The notes beneath the pieces were generated by a model, which saw nothing but the letters and a program-made list of their open reading frames with translations, searched no databases and was not told the origin of the DNA. This document shows, piece by piece, positions 50,498 to 62,081 of a DNA stretch of 64,000 nucleotides. The stretch comes from Bifidobacterium sp. WK012_4_13 (GTDB lineage Bacteria > Actinomycetota > Actinomycetes > Actinomycetales > Bifidobacteriaceae): the NCBI RefSeq assembly GCF_041080835.1, contig NZ_CP129683.1, forward strand, positions 1,240,001 through 1,304,000, read 5' to 3'. How positions within the stretch are numbered: the stretch's first letter is position 1; each line of letters begins with the position of its first letter. The translations under genes were made by a program, and so were the position numbers.

Positions 50498-51850
50498 CGA
50501 CAGCAAGGGATATATGTAGCGAACCTGAAATCCGCCGAGCCTGTCGGCATTCAGCGCCTGGAGATTATTCCACGTCAGCGCGAGCGCCCCATACATCATG
50601 AAGATCGAAATGAAGCACAGAACCAGCATTCCGGCAAAGTATCGATTCTCACTCAGCCACTGCCACGGACCTCGACGATATGCCGCGACCGATTGATTCC
50701 GAGACAGAACGCAGATAAGCGAAAAGAGCCAGGCCGCCAGAAGCACGATGAACTGTGGCAGGAACCATATGGGCTGATGTACGAACATATGTGGCAGATT
50801 GGTCATGGATCGCAATATCACCATCGCCGTGTGCAAGGGATGGGCAATCATCTGATGCGTGTTGCGGGCGATGTTGCCTATGGCGAGCATGCCGCCAAAA
50901 TGCATCGACCACGGCATGTAGGTCGCGGCGAAGACCGCCATGGGGACAAGCAAGATACCCGCCTTTACCTTTGCCGTCATGAGCCTGTGCGGCAGCAGCA
51001 GAAGTACGAGAACCGGAACGGCATACAGAATCTTCGAATAGAGCAGCAACAGAAACAGCAGCCCCACGATGAAGCGCCCTGATCGGGCGAGAGGCCTGTT
51101 CGTCTCGATGCATTTCAGAACGATCGCAGCGAATATCCCACACAGTGCGATGATATTGCCGTCCGACATCAGGCTTGAGGCCAGGAAGACGATCGAAGGC
51201 ATGCCGCCGATCACTGCCAGGACCCATTTGCCTCGTGGAATCATACATATCGCAGTCCCCCACAGGAGCATGAACACGATCACATTCGTGATTCTGGCCA
51301 TCTGCCAGCTTGAATACGGTGTCATGCCTGACCACATCGCAGTCCTCAAACCGATCGCCTGTGGCAGATACAGCAGAGGAAAATACTGGTTCGACCTGTT
51401 GGCATGGTGTCTGTCGGGTATGCTGACCTGCTGCCTTGGCTGATTGTTTGAAAGCCGCTGCTGCCATGTTCCGGGATCGCCTTTGAGAGACAGCTGAATC
51501 GCATCCATATCGAGTATGTTGCGCTTGCCTCCCAGAAACAGGAACTGGGAGTCACCGCTCAGACTCTGCCGCTTCACTGGGTTGCCGAAAGCGTCGACTT
51601 CCCTATGCACGGGTGAGAAGATCCTGCCCGTCGCCAGAGAATAGATCGTGGGGCCATGCATATCAGGATCCGGCGATGTCAATGGACCGAGCCTGGCCAT
51701 GAACCATGCCGATTCGCTCAGACAGAGCATGACGAAAACAAGCACGGGAATGGCTCGCATAAGCCTGCGATGCCTGTCACGAAAGGACTGCGAACGGTCG
51801 TGGGACCGGGCTGGCTTGATTGCCAACCCTGGACCTGCCCCGGAAGGCAT
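50381..51850 (-). CDS. DUF2142-type multispan membrane protein
   Basis: About 489 residues with many membrane spans. The extracytoplasmic loop SPDPDMHGPTIYSLATGRIF and NQYFPLLYLPQAIGLR are like the DUF2142 family, which resembles GT-C sugar transferases. ATG 51850 (GGGGAG about 10 bases upstream) is preferred; the frame extends to GTG 51883. The C-terminal 40 residues (ALVSDARCVDNREFM) overlap the opposite gene. It follows the rfbCD stop closely, so it is in that operon. Confidence 0.82.
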   Translation of the reverse strand: MPSGAGPGLAIKPARSHDRSQSFRDRHRRLMRAIPVLVFVMLCLSESAWFMARLGPLTSPDPDMHGPTIYSLATGRIFSPVHREVDAFGNPVKRQSLSGDSQFLFLGGKRNILDMDAIQLSLKGDPGTWQQRLSNNQPRQQVSIPDRHHANRSNQYFPLLYLPQAIGLRTAMWSGMTPYSSWQMARITNVIVFMLLWGTAICMIPRGKWVLAVIGGMPSIVFLASSLMSDGNIIALCGIFAAIVLKCIETNRPLARSGRFIVGLLFLLLLYSKILYAVPVLVLLLLPHRLMTAKVKAGILLVPMAVFAATYMPWSMHFGGMLAIGNIARNTHQMIAHPLHTAMVILRSMTNLPHMFVHQPIWFLPQFIVLLAAWLFSLICVLSRNQSVAAYRRGPWQWLSENRYFAGMLVLCFISIFMMYGALALTWNNLQALNADRLGGFQVRYIYPLLSLSTFALVSDARCVDNREFMPRLQPSHDRTCYLKGGEAL

Positions 51851-51889
51851 CGTCCGCTCGCTCCCCTGAGTATCCGCTCCCACGTCGTG

Positions 51890-53326
51890 TCAGTCTTCCA
51901 GAGAGTTCACATACTTCTTCAGAGCCTCTTCCCAATCCTCGGGATGGAAGCCTGTGGATTCAATCTTTGCAAGGTCAAGTGCGCTGTTGACCGGACGCGG
52001 TGAGACCGGTCCCTTCGCATTGGCCATGTACTCATCGGTGCTCACTGGCTTCGCGCGCTCGGGGTCTGCGCCCGACAGTGCGAACACGTCTTTCGCTATG
52101 TCGCACCATGTTGCGATCCTGCCTGAACCGGTGAGATCATAGGTGCCATATTCCGCGTTGCTGTCCAAGAGATGGAAGATGCCTGCTGCCATGTCCTGCG
52201 TGAAGGTCAGGCGGCCATGCTGATCGTCGACGACGGTGATCGACGAATCGTTTTCGGTAACCTTCCTGGCGAGCATGTTCATGGTCTTCACGAAGTTGTG
52301 TCCTTCGCCAATGACCCAGCTTGAACGAACGATGTAATGCCGTGGAACGTTCGCGACGGCAGTGTCTCCCGCAGCCTTTGCCTGACCATATACGCCCAGG
52401 GGCGCGAAGGGCTCTTCTTCCGTATGCTGTTCGGCGACGCCATCAAAGACGTAGTCACTGGAAATGTGCACGAGCGTGATCTTATGCTCAGCGGCGACCC
52501 TGGCAAGCAGCGCCGGCCCCTTGGCATTGGCCTTCCAAGCGGTGACGCGCCCCTCTGGGGTCTCTGCCTTGTCCACTGCAGTATATGCGCCCGCATTGAT
52601 GATGGTTCCGTAGAGGGCCCAGTTGATCTTGTCGTAGCTGGCCGGATCCGAGAAGTCGAAGGTGTCAATATCGGTATATTCGAAGCCTTCGAGATCATGG
52701 GATTCCGCATATGCGCGAATTGCATGGCCGAGCTGACCGTTTGAACCGGTGACCAGGGTTCCGCGCGGCCCCATGGGTTTGGCATCCTTGAGCATCGGAT
52801 GGTGCAGATCGGCTTCGCTGCGCTCGCTCTCTTCAAGTGGGATTGGCCATTGAATGTTAAGCTCGGGATCGGCGAGATTCACAAAGGTGTATGTCTTCTT
52901 CTGTTCCAAGCTCCAATGCGCGTTGACGAGATAGGTGTATGCGGTGCCGTCAGTGAGTGTCTGGAAGCTGTTGCCCACTCCCCTCGGCACAAAGATTGCC
53001 TTGGAAGGATCGAGCTTGGTGGTGAACACCTCTCCGAAGGTCCTGCCTGGACGCAGGTCAACCCACGCTCCGAAGATCTCACCGGTTGCGATGGAAATGA
53101 ACTTGTCCCAGGGCTCGGCGTGAATGCCTCTGGTGACGCCTCGGGTGGTGTTGAAACTGATGTTGTTCTGAACCGGTCCGAAATCAGGCAGGCCGAGCTC
53201 GCTCATCTTGGCGCGCTGCCAGTTTTCCTTGAACCAGCCACGATTGTCGCCATGCACTGGCAAGTCGAAGACAACCAATCCGGGGATGTTTGTTTTTGTT
53301 GCCTTCAGTTCCTTTTCAAATTCCAT
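51890..53326 (-). CDS. fused dTDP-4-dehydrorhamnose 3,5-epimerase / reductase
   Basis: About 478 residues: an RfbC-like cupin epimerase (1-185, with VFDLPVHGDNRGWFKE and GVTRGIHAEPWDKFI, carrying the catalytic His) joined to an RfbD-like reductase (about 190-478, TLVTGSNGQLGHAIRAY nucleotide loop, HISSDYVFDG and GVYGQAKAAGD with the Tyr-x3-Lys pattern). It carries out the last two steps of dTDP-L-rhamnose synthesis. ATG 53326 is taken; GTG 53350 is possible. This fusion is known in bifidobacteria and some other actinobacteria. Confidence 0.94.
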   Translation of the reverse strand: MEFEKELKATKTNIPGLVVFDLPVHGDNRGWFKENWQRAKMSELGLPDFGPVQNNISFNTTRGVTRGIHAEPWDKFISIATGEIFGAWVDLRPGRTFGEVFTTKLDPSKAIFVPRGVGNSFQTLTDGTAYTYLVNAHWSLEQKKTYTFVNLADPELNIQWPIPLEESERSEADLHHPMLKDAKPMGPRGTLVTGSNGQLGHAIRAYAESHDLEGFEYTDIDTFDFSDPASYDKINWALYGTIINAGAYTAVDKAETPEGRVTAWKANAKGPALLARVAAEHKITLVHISSDYVFDGVAEQHTEEEPFAPLGVYGQAKAAGDTAVANVPRHYIVRSSWVIGEGHNFVKTMNMLARKVTENDSSITVVDDQHGRLTFTQDMAAGIFHLLDSNAEYGTYDLTGSGRIATWCDIAKDVFALSGADPERAKPVSTDEYMANAKGPVSPRPVNSALDLAKIESTGFHPEDWEEALKKYVNSLED

Positions 53327-53494
53327 TGTTGAATTGGATCCTTTCACCACACATCAGTCTTGACCTGTTGCTTCTCTGTCGAAAACAATACTCGCACAAC
53401 ACTGAGCATGCCCATGCAAGACTTGCCGTGTTCTGCACGAAATCGGTCGTACCCGCACAGGCGAATCGCCGTCATGCGGGTATTCACGGAAACG

Positions 53495-54550
<1,056 letters not shown>

Positions 54551-54561
54551 TCAACTTCAAC

Positions 54562-56367
54562 CTACCGATTGCAATGCTGGCCGCTGCGCTGCCTTTCAGC
54601 GCTTTCACCGCGCCCAAGCCGCCAGTTCAGCAATAGCGTGGCGACACCGAGAAGCAAGGCGACATCCACAAGAGGTCCGGTCGATCCTGTGGCATAGAAA
54701 TAAGTGACATAGTCATTGTCGATATATTGCGTGAACCATGTCACGGAGAAGCAGTACGCGAGCGCATACAGCATCAGAAGCACTCCGAGCGACAGAAAAC
54801 GCCAATGAGCTCTCTTTCTCAGGACGAGTCGGCAGAGCGAGGAGACAAGCGCCAGGGCAAAAAGCAACAGCAGCACCGTATGCATCCATACATACAGGTG
54901 GTTCACCTTCGACGCCAATCTTATCGCTCTGTCGCGGGTCAGGAAGGAGCAATATTCCGGGTTCGGATCGGCGATGTTCACCCCCATCTTCCTGAGACCA
55001 AGCACGTTGGCTGTGGATTCTGCGGTGCTGTTGAGATTCTTCGAAAGCGTGTATTCAGGACGAGGGTCGAAGTTCCATCTGAATGCCTGTGCGGTCGGAC
55101 GGACCAATTCCAATATCTGATGCTTGCTTCGCGGCACCAGACTTGGAGAGAGCGAGATTTTCTGGGTTTTCTTCAGCTTGCCCGTTGCAAAAGCTCTGTC
55201 CAGTTCCGCATTGACTCTTGCAAATAGCCGCTGAACTGAAGCCTCGTTCTTCCAGCCGTGCGAGGAATGGGTAACCGCTATCCTGATCTGCCATGTCAGG
55301 AAATCCCCCCTTATGGGCTTGAGATCCATGTTCGGAGCGGCAAAGCCGCCGTGCCAAAGCGCATCGATGAGTTTCGGATCTGATCGCAGCGTCGGCGAAT
55401 TCGCGATGGCCGCTTTCAACGAAGATGGCGGCGCCCATGTCGTCGTATTCTGATCGGGACTATCAATGGCATAGATTCTATTGGTGAAACCGGCAAGCTC
55501 CCCCTCGGTTCTCGTATTCAGGAGATATACGCCAAAATAGCGCTGATTGACTGCCTTGTTTATCGAAACCGCTCCAAAGGTGACGATCGAGGGCAGCAGA
55601 GAGACCATGATGACCATGATCCTCAAACCCATTTCAAGCTCATGCCGCATGACGAGGAAAAGCTTGTAGAACAGAACGAAGACGTAAAGAGGCACCAACC
55701 ATAGCGAATCCTCCTTGAGCAGCAGCAACTCCGCCATCCCAAGTCCCATCACGATCCCCGTGACCGCATACAGAACAATATGCAGACGCGTTGAGAGGCC
55801 GCTTGCCACCATCACTTCATCCGCGTGATGGGGAACCTCGGTTTCGACTTCCTTCCGCCGTCCGTCACGGGAGTCTGCCAACGGGGTGAAGGCGTTCAAC
55901 CAGAGAAGAATCAGCCCCATAACGAAAAAGATCAAAGGCGGATATAGGGAATTCCTGTACATTCTCAGTCCAAGCCAATTTTCGAATGCCAACGGATTCC
56001 AAAGAATGTACCCATAGGTGAAGCTTGCGAAAATCGCGTTGTGAAAGATCTTCCAGACAGCCATTCCCATGACGATCGAAGCGGCCATCCATATGCAGAA
56101 TTGTGCGATATCAGCGTTAAGGCCGATTCCTGAGAAAAAGTTCACCCAAAAGCTGTATCCCTGATTCTTCGCAAGCGTATCGCTGTTGTCATCGATGAAA
56201 TGCGTGGAAAAGGATTGATTCATAAGAAGCCGGTCATCTGCCACCTGACTTGAGGGATACCACATATGCAGGGTAAGACTCATCAGCAGACGTGCAGCTG
56301 TGGCCAGTGCGATGATAATGGTGAGCAGGATATGCGTTAAAGTCGTCCACGATTTCGTGACCGGCAT
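54562..56367 (-). CDS. large multispan membrane protein of unknown function
   Basis: About 601 residues with 10 or more hydrophobic spans. A large soluble section of about 180 residues (around 280-460) lies between spans. Its shape (membrane bundle with one large outer domain) is like GT-C glycosyltransferase-type proteins in actinobacterial surface-polysaccharide clusters, but no signature motif was recognised. ATG 56367 (MPVTKSW) is a tentative start; ATG 56457 is also possible and neither has a ribosome site. Confidence 0.7.
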   Translation of the reverse strand: MPVTKSWTTLTHILLTIIIALATAARLLMSLTLHMWYPSSQVADDRLLMNQSFSTHFIDDNSDTLAKNQGYSFWVNFFSGIGLNADIAQFCIWMAASIVMGMAVWKIFHNAIFASFTYGYILWNPLAFENWLGLRMYRNSLYPPLIFFVMGLILLWLNAFTPLADSRDGRRKEVETEVPHHADEVMVASGLSTRLHIVLYAVTGIVMGLGMAELLLLKEDSLWLVPLYVFVLFYKLFLVMRHELEMGLRIMVIMVSLLPSIVTFGAVSINKAVNQRYFGVYLLNTRTEGELAGFTNRIYAIDSPDQNTTTWAPPSSLKAAIANSPTLRSDPKLIDALWHGGFAAPNMDLKPIRGDFLTWQIRIAVTHSSHGWKNEASVQRLFARVNAELDRAFATGKLKKTQKISLSPSLVPRSKHQILELVRPTAQAFRWNFDPRPEYTLSKNLNSTAESTANVLGLRKMGVNIADPNPEYCSFLTRDRAIRLASKVNHLYVWMHTVLLLLFALALVSSLCRLVLRKRAHWRFLSLGVLLMLYALAYCFSVTWFTQYIDNDYVTYFYATGSTGPLVDVALLLGVATLLLNWRLGRGESAERQRSGQHCNR

Positions 56368-56717
56368 GATGCGTCGCACATTGAAACAACGATCGGTCAG
56401 TATTCTCAATTGCCAATTCCTATGTTCACTATGGGATTGCCAAGGCAGGGCATGCACGATGTGCGAGACTTCTCAGAATCCACCAAGCTTACTCTCATGA
56501 TTCGTAACGGTAGCACCCAGCTTAAACCATGCTTCGCATCCACAAGCTTTCATCTGTGCTGCAAGGTGCCCATGTGTGCCCATAAGCAGCTCGAAGACCG
56601 TGTCATATGCCAGGGAACGACCATGCCTTGGGTATCAGGCGTCTCACACAACGGCTGCCCCATCGATCGGTCTCGCTTCTTTTGGAATTATTCTTGCGCT
56701 GTTTGTAGGCTGAGCTT

Positions 56718-59432
56718 GTGCAAAGAAGAATAAGCAAAGGTATGAGTTTCAAGACTGCTGCGAAGGATGGCGCTGCATGGATTTCTCACCATGCCATTGC
56801 CTCTGTCTCGATGCTGTTCATTTTTCTTTCCACCGTCGTCTGCCTGATCCAGCTTGCACCGATAAACACATACTATGTTGTCACGCTTTCGGATACTGCA
56901 CAGGCAGGCGAGACGGTGACCTTCGCCTTCGATGCGAATCCCGGATACACCGAATCAGCCGTGCAAAGCGCTGACATCATATTCAAACCCCAGGCAGAGG
57001 CAAAGCTGCGAGTTGATCCCGTGAATCTGGATTCCAAGTCGCTGAGAATCTCCATTCCTGGAGACAACGTCACGATGGAGAAATTCTCGTCAGTAGTCAG
57101 CGTCAACGGCACCGTGCTATACCAGAATGCTGCGATAAACGGCAGTGACATATCCCATGTGGCCGAAGGCTCGCAGCGCACATACCAGCTCACCGAGGCA
57201 CAGCTCAGTTCAATCCATTCCCAGGCAGGATTGAAGTCAGAGGTCAAACTGATGCTTCTGGCAGTGCTGATCTTCATCTATATCGCTGCCATCATGCGAC
57301 TGACCGCGCTTCGCGGAATGAAAAGACTGCATTTCATCGTTACCATGCTCGCATCCGCTCTCACCCTTGGCTTCATTGCCAATGCACTGTTGGTGAAGCA
57401 GCCCATCGAGATACAGCAAAGCGTGACATCGTCCTCGCCCACGTCAATCCAGCAATCCGCGGCCTTCAGTGCAACGCAATCCTTCGATCCGGTGGACGAT
57501 GTTTCACAAATAACGCTTCCCGTTTCCATCACCGGAGACGTGGATCCCAACGATTCCACGAACGCAAACTACTCGTCGGTATATGAGAGCAATCAGGAAT
57601 TCCATGACTCCTACGAGATAACGGTGGTTCAGGGATCCTCGCACACGATGCTGTTCAAAGGAAGGGTGACGCCCAGCATGCTGGATTCCGAACTATCCAG
57701 CATCACGATCGCCCTGCATGCCTCGCCAAGGGATGGTCCCCTCGAAATAACGTTGTCGAAGAATGCCGAGACTACGGTTCCCACACTCCAATTCCAGACC
57801 TACCCTTCCGTGACGAATGCGAGCTACACAAGACCGGCAAGCGTCCAAGGCCTGCAATACGGATCTTCCGTCTACCTGGCGGTGAACGCAAGCTATCAAG
57901 GATTCGATTACAGGACGTTAATCGCGTTGCTCGTTCTTGGTTTCTGCGTGCTGCTTATTCTCAATCTCTGGTGCTCACGAAGAGCGAGGCTCAGACTCAG
58001 CAGGGCACTGCCCGTGACAAACTATCTTGTCTTGCTTGGCTATGCCATCATGCAACAACCCATATATGCCAAATACGTTCAAGGCTTCCCGGACGAGCTG
58101 GCACACATCTCGTATGTGGCATATCTGCAGCAGCACGGAGGGCTGATTCCGGACTTCAAGCACATGGTCGTATACGCCTTGGGAAGCTCTTCTCAAACCT
58201 TTGACCTCTCGCATTCACAGAGCTTTAACTATCTGGGTCACCCCCCTCTGTACTACCAGATCATGAAGCTGCTTGGCGGCGTGACGATCAATGGCAATGT
58301 GGCCTCGTACAATCTCAGCCTCATGCGCATGGAATCCTTCGGGATCGGGTTGCTGGGCGTCGCCCTGCTGTTCTACATCGGTCTGACAAGACTTCCCAAG
58401 ATACCTTTGCTGCATCTTCTGTTCGGGCTGCTGATCATCAGCCCGCCAAACCTCATCTACGGCATGAGCGGGGTCAATAACGATTCGCTTACAATCCTGT
58501 CAGTCTCTATCTGTCTACTGGGTCTTGTGCGCTTCTACGAAAAAAGATTCGGCTGCATGACATACCTGCTTATTGCAGTCGGAATCACAACAAGCCTGCT
58601 GACCAAGCTCACTGCAGGCATGATAGTCAGCATCGCCGCCATATGCATTCTGGCCTATTCGATTGTCGTCGAGAGGCAATGGAGGAATCTATGGAATTGG
58701 AGATTCCTTGTCTCTCTCCCGGTCTATCTACCCATTCCCGCCTATTTCGCCACTATGTATATGAAATATCATGCGCTTCAGCCGAGCTTTGCCAAGCTGG
58801 CGTATCACGAATACGTTCACAGCATCTGGTACACCCCCCTCGGCCAGCGGTCTGAGATGGGAGTCTGGGGATTCATCACCACCTATCTTTCAAACTTCAT
58901 GAACACATGGTTCAATCTCGCTGGAGCTACGACTACCGGCCGCGATGCTGCGTGGCCATTCTTCAGCCTCGACCGCATCGGCATCGTGCTCGTGCTCCTG
59001 ATACCGTTCGCCCTGTTCTTCATCACAATCAAGAGCACTGCCAAGATGTACCTGCAGTTCGGAATGATTGCTGTCGGCATCGCCATGCTCATGCAGATGA
59101 AAGGCACCTATGCAAGCGTCATGATGAATGGGAGATTCGGGGGCTACTCAAGCAGATATTATCTATGCGCGATTGGTCTTTTCGCCCTTGCCATCATGCT
59201 GCTGATCTGCAGATACCTGGTGACGCGCGAAAGCCACGATCCGAGTCAGCTGCCGCAAGGAAACGGTGCTCGGCTGGACGATTCCACCCGAGCGGGAACC
59301 GACATCACGCAGAGACTGACATCGTCGGGCATGATGCTATGCTCGCTGTTCTGTATGCTTCTGTTCTTTGACGGCTTCATTTATTCGGTTCTGTATCAAG
59401 CCACATCGATAACAGGATTCACCTTGGGCTGA
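56718..59432 (+). CDS. DUF2142-type membrane protein (large)
   Basis: 904 residues. It has an N-terminal span, a beta-rich outer domain of about 110 residues, a second span near residue 180, a further outer section with low-complexity Ser/Gln, and then a GT-C-like membrane bundle from about 400. GFPDELAHISYVAYLQQHG (acidic first outer loop), HPPLYYQIMK and the later spans are DUF2142 traits. GTG 56718 or ATG 56742 may be the start. It is transcribed opposite to the 601-residue protein. Confidence 0.85.
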   Translation: MQRRISKGMSFKTAAKDGAAWISHHAIASVSMLFIFLSTVVCLIQLAPINTYYVVTLSDTAQAGETVTFAFDANPGYTESAVQSADIIFKPQAEAKLRVDPVNLDSKSLRISIPGDNVTMEKFSSVVSVNGTVLYQNAAINGSDISHVAEGSQRTYQLTEAQLSSIHSQAGLKSEVKLMLLAVLIFIYIAAIMRLTALRGMKRLHFIVTMLASALTLGFIANALLVKQPIEIQQSVTSSSPTSIQQSAAFSATQSFDPVDDVSQITLPVSITGDVDPNDSTNANYSSVYESNQEFHDSYEITVVQGSSHTMLFKGRVTPSMLDSELSSITIALHASPRDGPLEITLSKNAETTVPTLQFQTYPSVTNASYTRPASVQGLQYGSSVYLAVNASYQGFDYRTLIALLVLGFCVLLILNLWCSRRARLRLSRALPVTNYLVLLGYAIMQQPIYAKYVQGFPDELAHISYVAYLQQHGGLIPDFKHMVVYALGSSSQTFDLSHSQSFNYLGHPPLYYQIMKLLGGVTINGNVASYNLSLMRMESFGIGLLGVALLFYIGLTRLPKIPLLHLLFGLLIISPPNLIYGMSGVNNDSLTILSVSICLLGLVRFYEKRFGCMTYLLIAVGITTSLLTKLTAGMIVSIAAICILAYSIVVERQWRNLWNWRFLVSLPVYLPIPAYFATMYMKYHALQPSFAKLAYHEYVHSIWYTPLGQRSEMGVWGFITTYLSNFMNTWFNLAGATTTGRDAAWPFFSLDRIGIVLVLLIPFALFFITIKSTAKMYLQFGMIAVGIAMLMQMKGTYASVMMNGRFGGYSSRYYLCAIGLFALAIMLLICRYLVTRESHDPSQLPQGNGARLDDSTRAGTDITQRLTSSGMMLCSLFCMLLFFDGFIYSVLYQATSITGFTLG

Positions 59433-59451
59433 CCGTCGCATTCATCGGCAT

Positions 59452-60480
59452 TCACCGTTTGGCATGAATCAGGACATCGTACGCAAGGTTCTCAGCTCTC
59501 CGTATGCTTGCCAGAACCCAGCCGACAAGCCGCTGGGGCGCCGTCATCTTTCCCAGCATCCTTCTCATGCCTAGCCTATCGGCCTGAACGAGGGATCTGT
59601 CATCATCACGCGCATGCGAGTTCCCGGCCAATCCCCGCAGCTCATCTCTGACACTCGCCGTCAGCCCGAAATAGTTTCGATATGGCACGACGCCCCGCTT
59701 CAGCGTGAACTCGAAGTTTTCCGCGGCTGCGATGACGTTATCGTGCCAGAAGGCCGGCGTGCGCTTTGAATGGGTCACCGAGTCCGGTTCCTGAAGCCAG
59801 TAGTAGAGTACTTCGTTCACGTCGACCACGCGTTTCATGCGCGCATAGAGCGGCCCTGCCATGCGAATGTCCTGCGCAAAATGACCTTCCTTGAATCGAA
59901 GGCCGTCCCATAATTCACGTTTGTAGAGCCTGCACCAATTGGCCTCATTGAAGTATCTTGCCTCGGTTCTTGCCCCTCCAAGAATGCGCAGGGTCTTGCA
60001 GAACACGCTTTGATACGCATTGAGAGGATCGTCGATCAGTGTAAGCGCTCCCATCTTCTGGGCTGCGGATGCTGACTTGATGGTCGAGGGCAGCTCGGAC
60101 ACGCCGATCTGGTTCCACCTGCCCTTGGCCATGTCGGAGCGGGTTCGCTGCAAGGCCATCAGTAGATGCTCGATGTTGCTGCTGTGCATGATGTCATCAT
60201 TGTCACAGAATGCTATGCAGTCGCCCGTGGCAACATCCAGTCCTGCGTTCTGCGCGCTGGCGATGCCCCCGTTGGGCTTGTGAATGACCGTCACCCGGGC
60301 ATCCTGTGATGCGTATTCGTCGCATATGCGTCCCGACGCATCCGTCGCACCATCATCGATGAGCAGTATCTGTAGATTGCGGTAGCTCTGGCCAAGAATT
60401 GAATCGACGCAGTGTCTCAGATATCGTTGCGCGTTGTAAACGGGCACGATGATCGAAACGAGCGGCTTGTTTGCAGGCAT
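59452..60480 (-). CDS. family 2 glycosyltransferase
   Basis: 342 residues. The GT-A fold starts with VSIIVPVYNAQRYLRHCVDS; IDDGATDASG and FCDNDDIMH (the DxD) are clear. No membrane span is seen. It follows the flippase by 5 bases on the same strand and may be co-translated. It would add a single sugar to the growing repeat unit; donor unknown. Confidence 0.9.
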   Translation of the reverse strand: MPANKPLVSIIVPVYNAQRYLRHCVDSILGQSYRNLQILLIDDGATDASGRICDEYASQDARVTVIHKPNGGIASAQNAGLDVATGDCIAFCDNDDIMHSSNIEHLLMALQRTRSDMAKGRWNQIGVSELPSTIKSASAAQKMGALTLIDDPLNAYQSVFCKTLRILGGARTEARYFNEANWCRLYKRELWDGLRFKEGHFAQDIRMAGPLYARMKRVVDVNEVLYYWLQEPDSVTHSKRTPAFWHDNVIAAAENFEFTLKRGVVPYRNYFGLTASVRDELRGLAGNSHARDDDRSLVQADRLGMRRMLGKMTAPQRLVGWVLASIRRAENLAYDVLIHAKR

Positions 60481-60485
60481 GGTAC

Positions 60486-61961
60486 TCAGTGTACTTCCTC
60501 GGAATTCCTATGCCCTCCGCGCTTGCGAATCGCCTTCAGCAGATCCTTGGGAATGACGACGACGTGTGTCACGAGCATGACAGATATGAACACGCCATAT
60601 ATGACGGCATATATCAGTGCCATGATTCCCAGGCCTTGGATATCGAAGAAGTGGAAGAGCAGCTTGACCACGATCCAGAGGACTGCATTCGCGCCGATTG
60701 CGAGGATTGCGTTTCTCGTGATCACGTTACCGGTTTTTCGGGCCAGCATCAGGTAGGAAATCACCATGGTGATGCCCGTGCAGATCATGCTGGCCAATGC
60801 GATATGCGTGATCCCGCCAAACTTGGCAGCGAGGATGAAGATTGGAATGACGATGACCAGCGAACAGATAGACAGCACATCCGAGAACCTGTTTGAACTG
60901 AACGAAGTGTGCACCATGTTCAGCATGACCGTCATGCCCATGAAGAAGCTGGAAAGCGACAGGAAACTGAGGGTCGTGCCCGCTATGGCATAGGCCGGAT
61001 GATAGAACGAGACCAGCAACGAGGCGCTCGACGCCGAGATCACGACGGGAATCGGCAGAATGAATGCGAGTACGAGAAGGATGAACTGCTTGACCTGCTT
61101 GACGGCTCCATGCACGTCGTTCTGTCCTATGGCCTTGGCCACTACCGGCAAGATAACCGTGAAGAAGGCGGTCATCAGATAGTACGAAAGCTTTCCAAAG
61201 TTCACCGCACCCGTGTAGTATCCTGCCATCGAGGCGGGTTCGACGACGGATTTCACAATCAAGGTGTCAATGCTCAGCACGAGCGAAACCATGATGAAGA
61301 ATATCGAAAAGCTCAGAGTGTTATGCGCTATGGTTCTGAACGGGATGACCTTGGTACTGACTGACTTCAGTTCCTTTCGATATCTGAAGAGGAATACGCA
61401 GCCCAGTGCGATTGAAAACAGCAGCGCCAGAAGATATCCGATCTCCATGCCCGCGACGGGATCCTTCTGGAAGAAGAAGATGATGAGCGGAATGACCGAT
61501 AGCTTTGCGATCGGATAGATGGTGCTTAGCAATGCGCTGGTGCTGAAGCGTTGGATACCGTCACTGATTCCCAGGAGCAGAACGAACAGCCCATTGGCAG
61601 GGACGAGGAATGCTGCAATCCGGAAATATATAGCAAGAGATGGGTCGTTGAGTATTGCGCTGAACAGTGGGGCGCCAAAGAAGTTGATGCAGAAGAACAC
61701 GAGGATGAGCAGCAACTGGAACAGAAGGCTCTTTCTGATGACGTCGCCGACGTCAAAGCGCCGCATCGAGATTTCCTTCGCAAGCGACTGCCTTGCACCA
61801 TTGGAAAGAAACATGTATTCGAAGTCGAGAACTGTCATGATGGTTCCGACGATGCCATAGCTTGCGGCCGGCATCGTGTTTCCAAGGAAATAGTGGATGA
61901 TGTACCCGGCGACGAAAAACACCACATTGCTGACAAGATTCAGAACAAGGCCTTTTCGCAT
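60486..61961 (-). CDS. Wzx-type polysaccharide flippase
   Basis: About 491 residues of the polysaccharide/MATE-like exporter superfamily with about 14 spans. The N-terminus MRKGLVLNLVSNVVFFVAGY and SLVLSIDTLIVKSVVEPASMAGYYTGAVNFGKLSYY in outline fit. AGGAGTTGAG directly before ATG 61961 supports this start over the open frame to 62018. It would flip lipid-linked sugar units outward. Confidence 0.88.
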   Translation of the reverse strand: MRKGLVLNLVSNVVFFVAGYIIHYFLGNTMPAASYGIVGTIMTVLDFEYMFLSNGARQSLAKEISMRRFDVGDVIRKSLLFQLLLILVFFCINFFGAPLFSAILNDPSLAIYFRIAAFLVPANGLFVLLLGISDGIQRFSTSALLSTIYPIAKLSVIPLIIFFFQKDPVAGMEIGYLLALLFSIALGCVFLFRYRKELKSVSTKVIPFRTIAHNTLSFSIFFIMVSLVLSIDTLIVKSVVEPASMAGYYTGAVNFGKLSYYLMTAFFTVILPVVAKAIGQNDVHGAVKQVKQFILLVLAFILPIPVVISASSASLLVSFYHPAYAIAGTTLSFLSLSSFFMGMTVMLNMVHTSFSSNRFSDVLSICSLVIVIPIFILAAKFGGITHIALASMICTGITMVISYLMLARKTGNVITRNAILAIGANAVLWIVVKLLFHFFDIQGLGIMALIYAVIYGVFISVMLVTHVVVIPKDLLKAIRKRGGHRNSEEVH

Positions 61962-62081
61962 CTCAACTCCTGGTGTATGGAACAGTACGGCGGTCAAATA
62001 TACGCTGGTTTCGTGCAACCATTACCATGAAACTGTCGAATTCGTGGAAGTTCTACACACGGGTCAGATCCAGAGGCGCTA

